Positions 9,005 through 18,359 of a stretch of 64,000 nucleotides of DNA are shown in pieces. Source of the DNA: an uncultured Nonlabens sp. GTDB taxonomy: Bacteria; Bacteroidota; Bacteroidia; Flavobacteriales; Flavobacteriaceae. The position numbers and the translations under genes are program-made. The stretch is taken from contig CANLKV010000001.1 in NCBI GenBank assembly GCA_947491755.1, positions 963,446 through 1,027,445 of the forward strand, read 5' to 3'. How positions within the stretch are numbered: position 1 is the first letter of the stretch; every line of letters starts with the position of its first letter. The notes under the pieces were generated by a model. The model did not search any database and was not told the origin of the DNA. It saw nothing but the letters and a program-made list of their open reading frames with translations.

Positions 9005-10255
9005 CTAATTGTATCTCCTCTTCTGGAACCACTGATCGTTAAATGACAAACCTATGGAAAGGCTGAAGAAGTTTTCTTTAATAAGGTTGTTCGTTTCTGT
9101 ACCGCGTTGGCCATATTCTAGTCCTATGTTTGCGTTAGAGAAGGTGCCACCTCGTCCTATAGGTAATCCTAATCCAAAAGATATGCCAAACTCATTGATC
9201 TCTTCTCCATTCACTAGCAGTCCGTTTTCTTCATAACGCAAGCCACCCCTGTAAACTACTCGATCCCAGTAGCTTGAAATACTATTGTAATTAGGGATGT
9301 AAAAACCTCCTAGTCTCATAGAGGTTGCATCGATAAAAGAGCTATTCTCTGGGGCAAAGGATCGGGTTCCAGAGGAGCTTGTACCCCTGTGGGTAAACTC
9401 TCCCGCAACATGCCACTTAAAAGGTTTTCCATAACCCAGGCCTATAGTTAATTCTTCTGGTAATTTCAATTTTTGCTTGGTCTCTTCTCCAACAATTACA
9501 TTGGTAAAATTTTCAGTGAGTTCGCTTGTTAAGGTAAAAGTTCCTACACGTCTCACGTTTCTAGCTGTGATATCGCTTTCTGGCTCATAGGTAACCGCCG
9601 CGGTCAGGTTGTTACCATTTGCCAGTTTGAGGTCGTAATTGAGCGCTAGATTGAAAGAAAGACCACTCAGATCGGTTTCATTTTCTTCATTTGTACCAAA
9701 TTCAATAGGGCCTAAAAAGAGACTAGAAGAGTTTGTTTCTTCTCCAAAGTTGTAGCGCAGTTCTGCACCTATGCTCAAGCCCTTTGTAAGCTGGTGGCCC
9801 ATAGCAAAATAAGCACGATTTACAGACCCCTCACCAGAAAATCGGGTGTAACTACTAGGTGTCAGGTCGCCAATCAAATAACCTACCGATTGGAACGGCA
9901 ACAGTCCAAATCCGAAAGCAGTTTTAGGACTTACTGGCACTCCTATACTTACGTATTGTACAGATGTAGCGTCATACTCGTCTGAGTCTGTGGATGTGCT
10001 AGCAAATGTTTCTGTATGTGTAGCCCCTATTGCATAAGTAGTAAGTCTAAGTTTACTGTAGGCAGCGGGATTCTGTAAATTTAAGTGTATGCTGTCCGTA
10101 TAAGTACGCAAGCCGGCCATACTGCGGTTTGCAATAGTACCTCTAAAGGTTTGTTGCCCTAACCCAAAAAATGAATATGGAGAGGAAGTACGTGATTGAG
10201 CCCAGCTGCCCATTACGGTACATAGGAAGATCACGGTTAAAAGACTTCTGATCAT
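9005..10255 (-). CDS. Outer-membrane beta-barrel protein of the coaX-lptC cluster
   Basis: A 416-residue exported protein: signal peptide ending GSWAQ at about residue 20, then SSPYSFFGLGQ and alternating amphipathic strands typical of FadL/PorV-like barrels. The C-terminal strand FFSLSIGLSFNDQWFQKRRYN is consistent with an outer-membrane protein. The substrate is unknown. Its ATG overlaps the stop of coaX by 4 bp (ATGA), so translation is coupled. Confidence 0.82.
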   Translation of the reverse strand: MIRSLLTVIFLCTVMGSWAQSRTSSPYSFFGLGQQTFRGTIANRSMAGLRTYTDSIHLNLQNPAAYSKLRLTTYAIGATHTETFASTSTDSDEYDATSVQYVSIGVPVSPKTAFGFGLLPFQSVGYLIGDLTPSSYTRFSGEGSVNRAYFAMGHQLTKGLSIGAELRYNFGEETNSSSLFLGPIEFGTNEENETDLSGLSFNLALNYDLKLANGNNLTAAVTYEPESDITARNVRRVGTFTLTSELTENFTNVIVGEETKQKLKLPEELTIGLGYGKPFKWHVAGEFTHRGTSSSGTRSFAPENSSFIDATSMRLGGFYIPNYNSISSYWDRVVYRGGLRYEENGLLVNGEEINEFGISFGLGLPIGRGGTFSNANIGLEYGQRGTETNNLIKENFFSLSIGLSFNDQWFQKRRYN

Positions 10256-10974
10256 GAATTGATTTTGTAAATGTTATGGATGCCATAAAGCATCAAAAAA
10301 GGCGACGCAAAGAAACGGTTTTTCATCTGTTTTATCAATAAATCTGCATCGCCACCGGTAATGATTACATTTAAGTCGGTATAATGCTTTTTATATTGTT
10401 TAATAGTTCCTTTGATTTCTTGTGCAAGACCGTTAACGACACCACTCAATATCGCATTAACTGTTGAGTCACCTATGAAATGAGCGGGCAGTTGTGGTTC
10501 TATCAACGGCAAGTTTGCTGTAAAATTATGCAATGATTTTAATCTCATGCTCAAGCCTGGAGAGATTCCACCACCTTTGTAATTATTTTGAGAGTCCACA
10601 AAATCATAAGTGATACAGGTGCCTGCGTCTATGACTAGCGAGTTTTGTGCTGGTGCTTGATGGATGGCTCCTGCTACTAACGCTTTGCGGTCGTTGCCCA
10701 AGGTTGGTGCTTTATAATGATTTTCAAAAGGCAATACAGTCTGTTGGTTTATGTGGTACACGGTCAATAGACTTTCAAGACCCTGCAATAGTTTAATATC
10801 TATAGAACCTACCTGGCAAACGCACGCGTTTGCTAGATCTTTATAACTAGACTTAAAAGACCGTATTTGATTTAAAAATTGCGCGGGAGTAGTGCGTACT
10901 AGATCGTAAACACTTACATCATCAACTATCGCTAGCTTGATGGCTGTATTACCTATGTCTACTGCCAGTATCAT
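10252..10974 (-). CDS. coaX: Type III pantothenate kinase
   Basis: A 240-residue member of the CoaX family. It has the N-terminal phosphate motif DIGNTAIKLA (5-14), the DAGTCITYDF motif in the middle, and a GGGISPGLSMR loop, all typical of the ASKHA fold of type III enzymes. It phosphorylates pantothenate with ATP in the first step of coenzyme A synthesis. It heads the minus-strand cluster, downstream of two tRNA genes, and overlaps the outer-membrane protein gene by 4 bp. Confidence 0.93.
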   Translation of the reverse strand: MILAVDIGNTAIKLAIVDDVSVYDLVRTTPAQFLNQIRSFKSSYKDLANACVCQVGSIDIKLLQGLESLLTVYHINQQTVLPFENHYKAPTLGNDRKALVAGAIHQAPAQNSLVIDAGTCITYDFVDSQNNYKGGGISPGLSMRLKSLHNFTANLPLIEPQLPAHFIGDSTVNAILSGVVNGLAQEIKGTIKQYKKHYTDLNVIITGGDADLLIKQMKNRFFASPFLMLYGIHNIYKINS

Positions 10975-10987
10975 ATGGTTAAAATCG

Positions 10988-11062
10988 TGTGGAATACTGG
11001 ATTCGAACCAGTGACCTCTGCCCTGTCAAGGCAGCGCTCTAAACCAACTGAGCTAATCCCAC
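10988..11062 (-). tRNA. tRNA-Val (GAC)
   Basis: A 75-nt cloverleaf with acceptor GTGGGAT/ATTCCAC, anticodon loop TTGACAG (anticodon GAC), and T-loop GGTTCGAATCC. The 3' CCA is not encoded. Confidence 0.93.
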
Positions 11063-11116
11063 GATATGGACAATGTCCTATAACAAAAAACCCAATCAAC
11101 GCGATCGGGTTTGCTG

Positions 11117-11189
11117 TGGTACCTCCAGGAATCGAACCAGGGACACATGGATTTTCAGTCCATTGCTCTACCAACTGAGCTAAGGTACC
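11117..11189 (-). tRNA. tRNA-Phe (GAA)
   Basis: A 73-nt cloverleaf with acceptor GGTACCT/AGGTACC, anticodon loop CTGAAAA (anticodon GAA), and T-loop GGTTCGATTCC. The 3' CCA is not encoded. It is co-oriented with tRNA-Val and probably co-transcribed. Confidence 0.95.
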
Positions 11190-11274
11190 GTTTGCTTTAA
11201 AAGCGGTGGCAAATTTACAATAATTATGCATTGTTAAAAGAAAAAGGCCATTTAATTTCAACTTTTTTGACACA

Positions 11275-12525
11275 TCATATTTTATCGAGCGCTCTTTCTA
11301 ATGCCATGCCTCGAGATCCTTTCAGTAAAATAGTGGTGTAGGGTTTGATTTCCAGATGGTTTATAAATTGATCAAACGCTATGTAGTCCTTAAACTTTCT
11401 GTTCTCTTGAGCTGTCGTGCGGTAAAAATTTTCACCGATGACGTAGTATTCTTCAATTCCCAGTTCCTCTAGCAGTGCAATGATATCTTCATGCTCCTGA
11501 CTGGCATATATCCCTAATTCAAACATGTCTCCTAGAATTGCCATGCGTGGCTTTTTCACTTTTGATAAGCTCATTAATGCTGCTCGCATGCTGGTAGGGT
11601 TTGCATTGTAAGCGTCCTTAATTATGGTGTACTGTTCCCGTTCTAGTATTTGAGAGCGGTTATTTTGTGGTACATAACTAGATAAGCCACGAGCAATTTG
11701 CTCTTGACTCAAATTTAACTCTAGGCCCACCGCAGCGGCCAGCTCCATATTTGCTACATTATAACTTCCTGTCACTTGTGTCTCAACAGTCATTTCATCC
11801 CACTGGAATGTTATAGGTTGTACAGTGATAGGGGTAAAGCTAGGCGCTAGGCTGCGATCTATTTGTGCTGTTCTAGCTACTTGCTCCTCATCCTGTGGGC
11901 GAATTATTGCTTTTTTGTGATTTGCTCTTAAAAAGTCATAAAGTTCGCTTTTCCCTTTTTTGACGCCTTCTATACCACCGAAACCTTCTAAATGGGCTTT
12001 ACCAAAGTTAGTTATCAATCCAATGTCTGGCCGCGCTATCTCGCATAAAGCGGCTATTTCTCGTTGGTGATTTGCTCCCATTTCTACCACGCCTACTTCG
12101 GTATGCTCTGTAAAGGATAAAAGTGTGAGGGGTACTCCTATATGGTTATTAAAATTACCAACAGTTCCAGTAACGTTAAACCTTTCTCTCAATACGCTTA
12201 TGATCAACTCCTTAGTCGTGGTTTTTCCATTGCTCCCAGTAAGGGCAACAATAGGTGCTTTTAATTGATTGCGATGGTAGGTAGCAAGTTTTTGCAGTGC
12301 TGCCAGGCTGTCCTCGACCACAGTAACACGATCGTTATGAGCGTAAGTGGCATCGGTACAAATTACATGTGAGGCATTAAGCTCTAGGGCTTTATTTACA
12401 TAAGTGTTCCCATCGTGATTCTCTCCAGATAGAGCAAAGAATAGCTCTCCTGGTTGTAGGGTACGGGTATCTGTGCTAACTCCTTTGCTTTCGCAAAATC
12501 GTGCATATATATCTTCTATTTGCAT
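11275..12525 (-). CDS. murF: UDP-N-acetylmuramoyl-tripeptide--D-alanyl-D-alanine ligase
   Basis: A 416-residue Mur ligase. Visible are the N-terminal uridine-binding domain with STDTR and GELFFALSGENHDG, the P-loop GSNGKTTT at 97-104, and downstream VVEMGANHQREI and DAYNANPTSM motifs specific to MurF. It adds D-Ala-D-Ala to the UDP-MurNAc-tripeptide in the cytosol, the last cytoplasmic step of the peptidoglycan precursor. It lies between gldJ, with its terminator, and the tRNA pair. Bases 12487-12502 weakly resemble the genome palindrome (3 mismatches). Confidence 0.95.
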   Translation of the reverse strand: MQIEDIYARFCESKGVSTDTRTLQPGELFFALSGENHDGNTYVNKALELNASHVICTDATYAHNDRVTVVEDSLAALQKLATYHRNQLKAPIVALTGSNGKTTTKELIISVLRERFNVTGTVGNFNNHIGVPLTLLSFTEHTEVGVVEMGANHQREIAALCEIARPDIGLITNFGKAHLEGFGGIEGVKKGKSELYDFLRANHKKAIIRPQDEEQVARTAQIDRSLAPSFTPITVQPITFQWDEMTVETQVTGSYNVANMELAAAVGLELNLSQEQIARGLSSYVPQNNRSQILEREQYTIIKDAYNANPTSMRAALMSLSKVKKPRMAILGDMFELGIYASQEHEDIIALLEELGIEEYYVIGENFYRTTAQENRKFKDYIAFDQFINHLEIKPYTTILLKGSRGMALERALDKI

Positions 12526-12559
12526 GTGTTAAAAATAATCAACTTGAATAGATTGGTGC

Positions 12560-12592
12560 AAAAAAAAGCCGAATTCCATTCGGAATCCGGCT
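12560..12592 (-). terminator. Intrinsic terminator downstream of gldJ
   Basis: On the minus strand AGCCGGATTCC pairs with GGAATTCGGCT (11 bp with one mismatch, 4-nt loop) and is followed by eight T residues. It lies just after the gldJ stop codon and before murF. Confidence 0.85.
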
Positions 12593-12615
12593 GTGATTAT
12601 TTGAAGCGAGTCTTA

Positions 12616-14295
12616 TTAGTTGCGAGGACTTTTTCCTCTTTTAGATTTTGACCCTATACGAGACATCGCACAACGGAATCCTAAATCATCTCTAGCCATA
12701 TCTTGCGGATAGAATCTACGTGTTGCTGGGTCTAACCAGTAGGCGCGATCTCTCCATGATCCTCCTTTTACTACACGTACTTCATTATCTATAAGTGTAC
12801 TTCTAGTGCTTGACTTATCGTACTGTCGGATAATGTTACCTTCCGCATCAGTGGTGATGTTGTGTTCTGGAGAATCGTACATTCTTTGATTAGGATTCAA
12901 TTCATCACCAGCGCTGTAGTATTTTGAAGATTGCGCATCACCATCACGGAAATTACGGTTGTCACTACGATCAAAGTTGGTTCTCAAGTAAGTCTCTTCA
13001 TCATCTACAGGAACTTGTTTTATTTCTCCAGGGATGGAACGAGCTATCAATTTTCCATTACTTAAGGTATCGTACTCTATTGCATCTGTAGATACAACGA
13101 CAATCTTACCGTCTGGACCTATACTATTTTTAGTGTAAACGTTACCACGGTAGTAGTTAAAGTCATTAAACTCATCATCAACAATAGGACGGTAAACATC
13201 TGCCACCCATTCTGACACATTTCCAGCCATATCGTATACCCCAAAATCGTTAGGTTCATATGACTTTATAGGGGCGGTAATATCTGCACCATCGTCACTC
13301 CATCCAGCGATACCACCATAGTCACCATCACCTTGTTTAAAGTTTGCTAGATGATCACCGCGTGTTTTGCGGCTACCACTGCGGGTATATTGACCATCCC
13401 ATGGGTATTTTTTTCTACCTCTATAGGTATTATATTCTCTTAGGCTTCCTAAACCTAGTGCAGCATATTCCCACTCGGCCTCCGTTGGTAAACGGTAAGA
13501 ACCTGGTAAAAGAATACCATCCTCACGAGTTACGTAAACGCCGGTTGTATCAGTATCTTGACGCTGTGCAATGCGTCCTCTCTCTCTTTCTAAACGTTCA
13601 GAGTTTCTACCACCTCTAGTAATACTGTCATTACCACCATAAACAAGGGTAGGAGCGTTAAGGTAAGTTTCTGTGTTAAACAACTGGTTAGCATTTGCTT
13701 TACCCAGTTGATCTTTTTCTACATAGCCCTGATCGACTAGAATTTTTTCGTTCACACGATCGGTACGCCAGTTACAAAATTCTACGGCCTGGATCCATGA
13801 CACCCCTACAACTGGATAATTAGCATAAGATGGGAAACGCAAATAGTTTTTGGTCATTTCTTCATTATAACCCAGGCGGTTTCTCCATACTAAAGTATCA
13901 GGAACAGTACCATTGTAAATAGCACGGTATTGATCATTTTCTGGTGGGAATACTCGTTTTACCCAGTCTAGCATTTCTAGGTACATCCCGTTTGTAACCT
14001 CAGTCTCGTCTATATAGAAGGACTGCACGTGCTGTTGATTGGGTGTGTTGTTCCAGTCATGCATAGGATCGTCTTTAACACGTCCCATGGTAAATGTCCC
14101 TCCTTCTACAAATACAAGGCCAGGTGCGGCTTCTTGATCTTTATATTGGGTTTTGAGTTGAAACCCATTTCTACCAGTGATGTCCCAGCCTGTAGCACGG
14201 GAATTATTGGTATAATCGTTACCACCGCCACAGCTTACCATAAGTATGGAACAAGCTGTAAGAGCTGCGATATTAAAAAAGTTGTAATTCTTCAT
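12616..14295 (-). CDS. gldJ: Gliding motility lipoprotein GldJ
   Basis: A 559-residue lipoprotein with lipobox LMVSC (Cys 22). It contains a formylglycine-generating/sulfatase-modifying-type domain from VEGGTFTMG (about 65) through SFYIDETEVTN, VVGVSWIQAVEFCNWRTD, YRLPTEAEWEYAALG and GNVSEWVADVYR to VVKGGSWRD. GldJ has this C-type-lectin-like fold without being an active sulfatase-modifying enzyme. It is required for gliding and for stability of GldK and T9SS function in Flavobacterium. It is divergent from porU, the standard Flavobacteriaceae order gldJ/porU/porV. Confidence 0.95.
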   Translation of the reverse strand: MKNYNFFNIAALTACSILMVSCGGGNDYTNNSRATGWDITGRNGFQLKTQYKDQEAAPGLVFVEGGTFTMGRVKDDPMHDWNNTPNQQHVQSFYIDETEVTNGMYLEMLDWVKRVFPPENDQYRAIYNGTVPDTLVWRNRLGYNEEMTKNYLRFPSYANYPVVGVSWIQAVEFCNWRTDRVNEKILVDQGYVEKDQLGKANANQLFNTETYLNAPTLVYGGNDSITRGGRNSERLERERGRIAQRQDTDTTGVYVTREDGILLPGSYRLPTEAEWEYAALGLGSLREYNTYRGRKKYPWDGQYTRSGSRKTRGDHLANFKQGDGDYGGIAGWSDDGADITAPIKSYEPNDFGVYDMAGNVSEWVADVYRPIVDDEFNDFNYYRGNVYTKNSIGPDGKIVVVSTDAIEYDTLSNGKLIARSIPGEIKQVPVDDEETYLRTNFDRSDNRNFRDGDAQSSKYYSAGDELNPNQRMYDSPEHNITTDAEGNIIRQYDKSSTRSTLIDNEVRVVKGGSWRDRAYWLDPATRRFYPQDMARDDLGFRCAMSRIGSKSKRGKSPRN

Positions 14296-14488
14296 TTACA
14301 AGTATGATTTGAAAATCGAGACGCAATATAATAACTTCGCCTTATATTGATGCGTAAATGCCATTATTAAAAGGCGTTGCTATCAAAAAAATAAAAACGT
14401 GAGGGGTATTCTTTTATTTTATGAATCGCAGTTTTTTTTTAATTCTATATTCTCATACTATTGATTCACGCTTAACGTTTTACTTTCA
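14296..14488. other. Divergent gldJ/porU intergenic region
   Basis: This 193-bp AT-rich region must hold both promoters. I find no clean TTTG-N17-20-TAnnTTTG pair on either strand. Confidence 0.5.
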
Positions 14489-17400
14489 ATGAAATACCTT
14501 ATCCTGTGCTTATTCCTTGTTATTGCTGGCGTTACCGCAGGACAACAACAACGCGTTGAATTAAAATGGCAGGGAACAACTACACTCACAATTGGAAAAA
14601 ATAGTACTACGGTTCCTTATTTTGAAGACGGGTTTTCTTTTGAGTCAGGGCAAATAAAATTTTCTGGCATTTTATCGACGAATGGTAAAATTGATCCATT
14701 ATCGGCATCATTTTCAGAAATTGAAACGCAAATTTTGAGTGAGTCAGAGTTGTATGATCTGGATAAAAATAATCTACCAGAAGATGCAGGGATGATGTTG
14801 CGTAGTGCGCTTTCGCGAAAGCGTAACTATACACAACTTTATTTAAATCCCATATACAAGTCTGGAAATAGCTATGTACGTGTCAATGCCTTTACGGTAA
14901 ATTACAAGGAGAAAGAGCCTGAAATAGTTGCAAAAAGCAGTCAATTTACAAATTCGGTTCTCGCTACCGGAGATTGGTATCGCTTTAAAGTGGAACAGAC
15001 AGGGGTCCACGAGATCGATGCAGGATTTTTGTCAGATCTAGGGATTGATGTGAATTCTATCGACCCTAGAGCGATTAAAATTTACGGTCAGGGTGGGACC
15101 TCATTGCCGTTGATCAATCAAGAAAATGAGTTTTATGATCCGGCAGAAATTGCTATAACAGTTACCGGTGCTGCAGATGGACGTTTTGATAGTACAGACC
15201 GCATTTTATTTTATGGCGTAGCGACAGATTCAGAATATGTAGCGGAAAATGATAGCTTTATAAATCCATACACAGACGACTCCTTTTATTATATAAATGT
15301 TTCTGGTGCTCCAGGTAAGCGTATTTTTAATCAATTGCCACCATCTGGTTCTCCTACTGTAACTTACACGGAATATCTGGCTACTAGATTTTATGAAAAA
15401 GATGAGCGTAACATAGGTCAAATAGGCCGTATATGGTATGGCGAGCGATTTGCGATAGAGCCAGAGCAGACTTTTACCTTTGAGTTTGATAATCTAGTGA
15501 CCACCAGGCCCGCTAGCCTGCGAGTAACAACGGGTAGTGTGAGTGATGTTAATACAAGTATGAGCATCGCAGTCAATGGAACACCTGCAGGGATAACAAG
15601 TTTTACGGGTCTAGCAAATGATGATATATCAATTGCTAGACGTGGTCTTTATGTCAATTCTAACCTCAATCTTACCGGTGATAACGTTTCCGTTACACTA
15701 GCCTACAATAATGCAGGTAATCCAGCCTCTCAAGGCTATCTGGATTATATATGGCTGCAGGCGTACCAAGAACTTACCGGTACGGGATCTCAATATATAT
15801 TTACTGTGCCAGAGGCAGCGACTGCTGCCGGTGTAGGGCAGTACCAGATTACCAATGCCACCGCTATCACAGAAGTCTGGGATGTCACCGATCGTTTTAA
15901 TATCACCAAAATTGAAAATACCGACGCCAGCAGTTTATTTTCATTCAACAGCAGTCTGGGGTCAGTAAAAAAGTATGTTGCTATTGATCCTAGTGATTAT
16001 TTCAAACCTGTTGCTGTAAGAGACTCGCGCGTCTCTAATCAAAACTTGAAGGGAACTGTATTTAATGATAGCAGTGGTAATTTTAAAGACATTGATTATT
16101 TAATAATTAGTCCTAGCTTTTTACAAGGGCAGGCGAGAAGACTGGCAAACTACCATATAAGAGAAAGTAACTTGAATGTAAAGGTGGTACTGCTGGAGCA
16201 AATCTATTCGGAATTTTCTGAGGGTAGAAGGGATATCAGTGCTATCAGGAATTTTGTAAAATATGTCTACGATAATGCGTCTGATCCATCTAGAAGGGTG
16301 CGTTACCTTAATATGTTTGGCGATACCAGTTATGACTATAAAGATAGGATTGCTGTACAGGATAATATCGTTCCTTCATTTCTATCAGCAAACAGTACCT
16401 CGTTGGTAAGTAGCTATGTGACAGACGATTTTTATACTTATATGGACCCGCAAGAGGGAGATGTAGCGACTAATAATTTAATGGATATCGCTGTTGGGCG
16501 TATGATTGTAAGTACAGTCCAGGAGGCAAGTGATGCCGTTAACAAGATAGAAAGTTACACAGCGATTCCAGCCTTTGATCCATGGCGTAACAATGTAACC
16601 TTGATAGGAGACGATGTCGATATACCTGGTGATGCTATCTTACAAAAAAGTGTGAATGAGCTGGGGGACGACATTTTTGCAAACCGTCCCGATTATAATG
16701 TACGTAAAATATTATTAGATAGTTACAATCAGGTAAACAGTGCTGGAGGACCTCGTTACCCAGACGCTGTGGATGATATAAAAAATGCTTTTGAGCAGGG
16801 CTCTCTGGTGATCAACTATTTTGGACATGGTAACGAGGATGGCCTGGCAGAAGAGTTTGTGATCAACCAGTCAGTAGTTGAAAATTTACGCAATCAAAAT
16901 ACATTGCCCTTATTCATTGCGGTGACCTGTGAATACACAAGATATGATAACCCACAACGAGTAAGTGGCGGCGAGCGCATGTATCTTAATGCAAATGGTG
17001 GCGCAATTGCACTAGTTGCTACCAACCGATTGATATTTATTAATGTAGGTGTGACGTTAAATGAAACATTAGATCAATATCTGTTTGGGTTTGAAAATGT
17101 AGAGCCTATCTCGATGGCAGAGGCCTTGCGACTGGCAAAAACAGATCCCTCATTGGCTTCTAACGGGACGAGACGTGTTGTAGCCTTTGTGGGCGATCCT
17201 GCATTAAAACTGGCGTTTCCATCACCACGTGTGGTGCTTACTCAAGTAAATGATCAACCTATAACAAGTGCAGCACCTCTACGCGCGCTAGATCGTGTAA
17301 AATTATCAGGAGAGGTGCAGTCTATTGCTGGTAATTTAATCGATACCTATAATGGTACCATATCTATCACCCTTTTTGATAAAGAAATTGAGCGCACCAC

Positions 17401-18319
17401 ACTAGGTAATGATGGCGTGATCATAAATGGGACGTTAGAACAGATAAATTTTAATCAGCTGGGAGAGGTTTTATTTCGAGGCCAGGCCAGTGTAGAAAAT
17501 GGACTTTTTACTGTGGAGTTTGTCATGCCTAGAGATACGCAAATACCTGTAGGTAATGGCCGCCTTTCTTTTTATGCCAAAAGAGAAAACCAACCAGAGG
17601 ACCAGAATGGTTTTTCCCAGCAAGTTATTGTGGGCGGCATTAACGAGAACGCTGCAGAGGATAATCTAGGCCCAGAGATCGAACTATTTATGAATGATAG
17701 GAATTTTGTTTCTGGTGGTGTGACAGATGCAAATCCTTTCTTACTGGCGTTCTTAAGTGACCTTAATGGTATAAATACCGCTAGCGGTATAGGCCATGAT
17801 ATCATAGGTATTCTAGATGGTGATGAATCCAATCCTTTTATACTCAACGATTATTATGAGGCAGATGTTGACGATTTTACCCGTGGCAAGGTGTACTTTC
17901 CGCTGCGCGATATAGAGCCAGGATTACATACGTTGACCGTAAGAGCATGGGATACCTATAATAATAGTTCCACACAAGAGATTCAGTTTTTAGTGGCTGG
18001 CAATGAAGGTGTCGAGTTAACTCGTGTTTTAAATTATCCTAACCCATTCACGACTTATACAGAATTCTGGTTCAATCACAATCGTCCTTTTGAGCCGCTA
18101 GAGGTACAGGTGCAAGTCCTTACAGTTACCGGGAAAATAGTATGGACGACAAATCGAGTTATTACTACCACTGGATTTACATCTAGAGAAATAACCTGGG
18201 ATGGGAGCGATGACTTTGGGCAGCGATTAGGAAAAGGAGTTTACATTTATAAGATAACGGTAAAAAGCACGTTATCTAACGAGAAAGCGAGCAAAATCGA
18301 GAAGCTCGTGATACTATAA
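14489..18319 (+). CDS. porU: Type IX secretion system sortase PorU
   Basis: A 1276-residue protein with a signal peptide ending ITAG/QQ. It has a large N-terminal beta region and a gingipain-like C25 peptidase domain (about 520-910), with catalytic His in FGHGNEDG (residue 780) and Cys in AVTCEY (residue 814). The C-terminal type A secretion domain begins around LNYPNPF and ends in KLVIL. PorU removes the C-terminal signal of T9SS cargo at the cell surface and attaches cargo to lipopolysaccharide. It sits upstream of porV, its anchoring partner. Palindrome copy 4 encodes the residues ALSRKR in the N-terminal region. Confidence 0.95.
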   Translation: MKYLILCLFLVIAGVTAGQQQRVELKWQGTTTLTIGKNSTTVPYFEDGFSFESGQIKFSGILSTNGKIDPLSASFSEIETQILSESELYDLDKNNLPEDAGMMLRSALSRKRNYTQLYLNPIYKSGNSYVRVNAFTVNYKEKEPEIVAKSSQFTNSVLATGDWYRFKVEQTGVHEIDAGFLSDLGIDVNSIDPRAIKIYGQGGTSLPLINQENEFYDPAEIAITVTGAADGRFDSTDRILFYGVATDSEYVAENDSFINPYTDDSFYYINVSGAPGKRIFNQLPPSGSPTVTYTEYLATRFYEKDERNIGQIGRIWYGERFAIEPEQTFTFEFDNLVTTRPASLRVTTGSVSDVNTSMSIAVNGTPAGITSFTGLANDDISIARRGLYVNSNLNLTGDNVSVTLAYNNAGNPASQGYLDYIWLQAYQELTGTGSQYIFTVPEAATAAGVGQYQITNATAITEVWDVTDRFNITKIENTDASSLFSFNSSLGSVKKYVAIDPSDYFKPVAVRDSRVSNQNLKGTVFNDSSGNFKDIDYLIISPSFLQGQARRLANYHIRESNLNVKVVLLEQIYSEFSEGRRDISAIRNFVKYVYDNASDPSRRVRYLNMFGDTSYDYKDRIAVQDNIVPSFLSANSTSLVSSYVTDDFYTYMDPQEGDVATNNLMDIAVGRMIVSTVQEASDAVNKIESYTAIPAFDPWRNNVTLIGDDVDIPGDAILQKSVNELGDDIFANRPDYNVRKILLDSYNQVNSAGGPRYPDAVDDIKNAFEQGSLVINYFGHGNEDGLAEEFVINQSVVENLRNQNTLPLFIAVTCEYTRYDNPQRVSGGERMYLNANGGAIALVATNRLIFINVGVTLNETLDQYLFGFENVEPISMAEALRLAKTDPSLASNGTRRVVAFVGDPALKLAFPSPRVVLTQVNDQPITSAAPLRALDRVKLSGEVQSIAGNLIDTYNGTISITLFDKEIERTTLGNDGVIINGTLEQINFNQLGEVLFRGQASVENGLFTVEFVMPRDTQIPVGNGRLSFYAKRENQPEDQNGFSQQVIVGGINENAAEDNLGPEIELFMNDRNFVSGGVTDANPFLLAFLSDLNGINTASGIGHDIIGILDGDESNPFILNDYYEADVDDFTRGKVYFPLRDIEPGLHTLTVRAWDTYNNSSTQEIQFLVAGNEGVELTRVLNYPNPFTTYTEFWFNHNRPFEPLEVQVQVLTVTGKIVWTTNRVITTTGFTSREITWDGSDDFGQRLGKGVYIYKITVKSTLSNEKASKIEKLVIL
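14808..14823. repeat. CGCTTTCGCGAAAGCG palindrome, copy 4 (in porU)
   Basis: Exact copy within porU, read as A-L-S-R-K-R, a different frame from copies 1 and 3. Confidence 0.95.
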
Positions 18320-18359
18320 ATTTTCATTGCCATATATTTACGGCAGTTAACCATACTTC

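Noticed and set aside
10971..11273. Open frames on both strands across 10971-11273
   Set aside because: They are translations of the tRNA-Val and tRNA-Phe genes and their spacer; the same applies to frames over tRNA genes at 44020-44208 and 45372-45653.
12487..12502. Additional palindrome copy in murF
   Set aside because: TGCTTTCGCAAAATCG has three mismatches to the 16-mer and could be chance; not counted.
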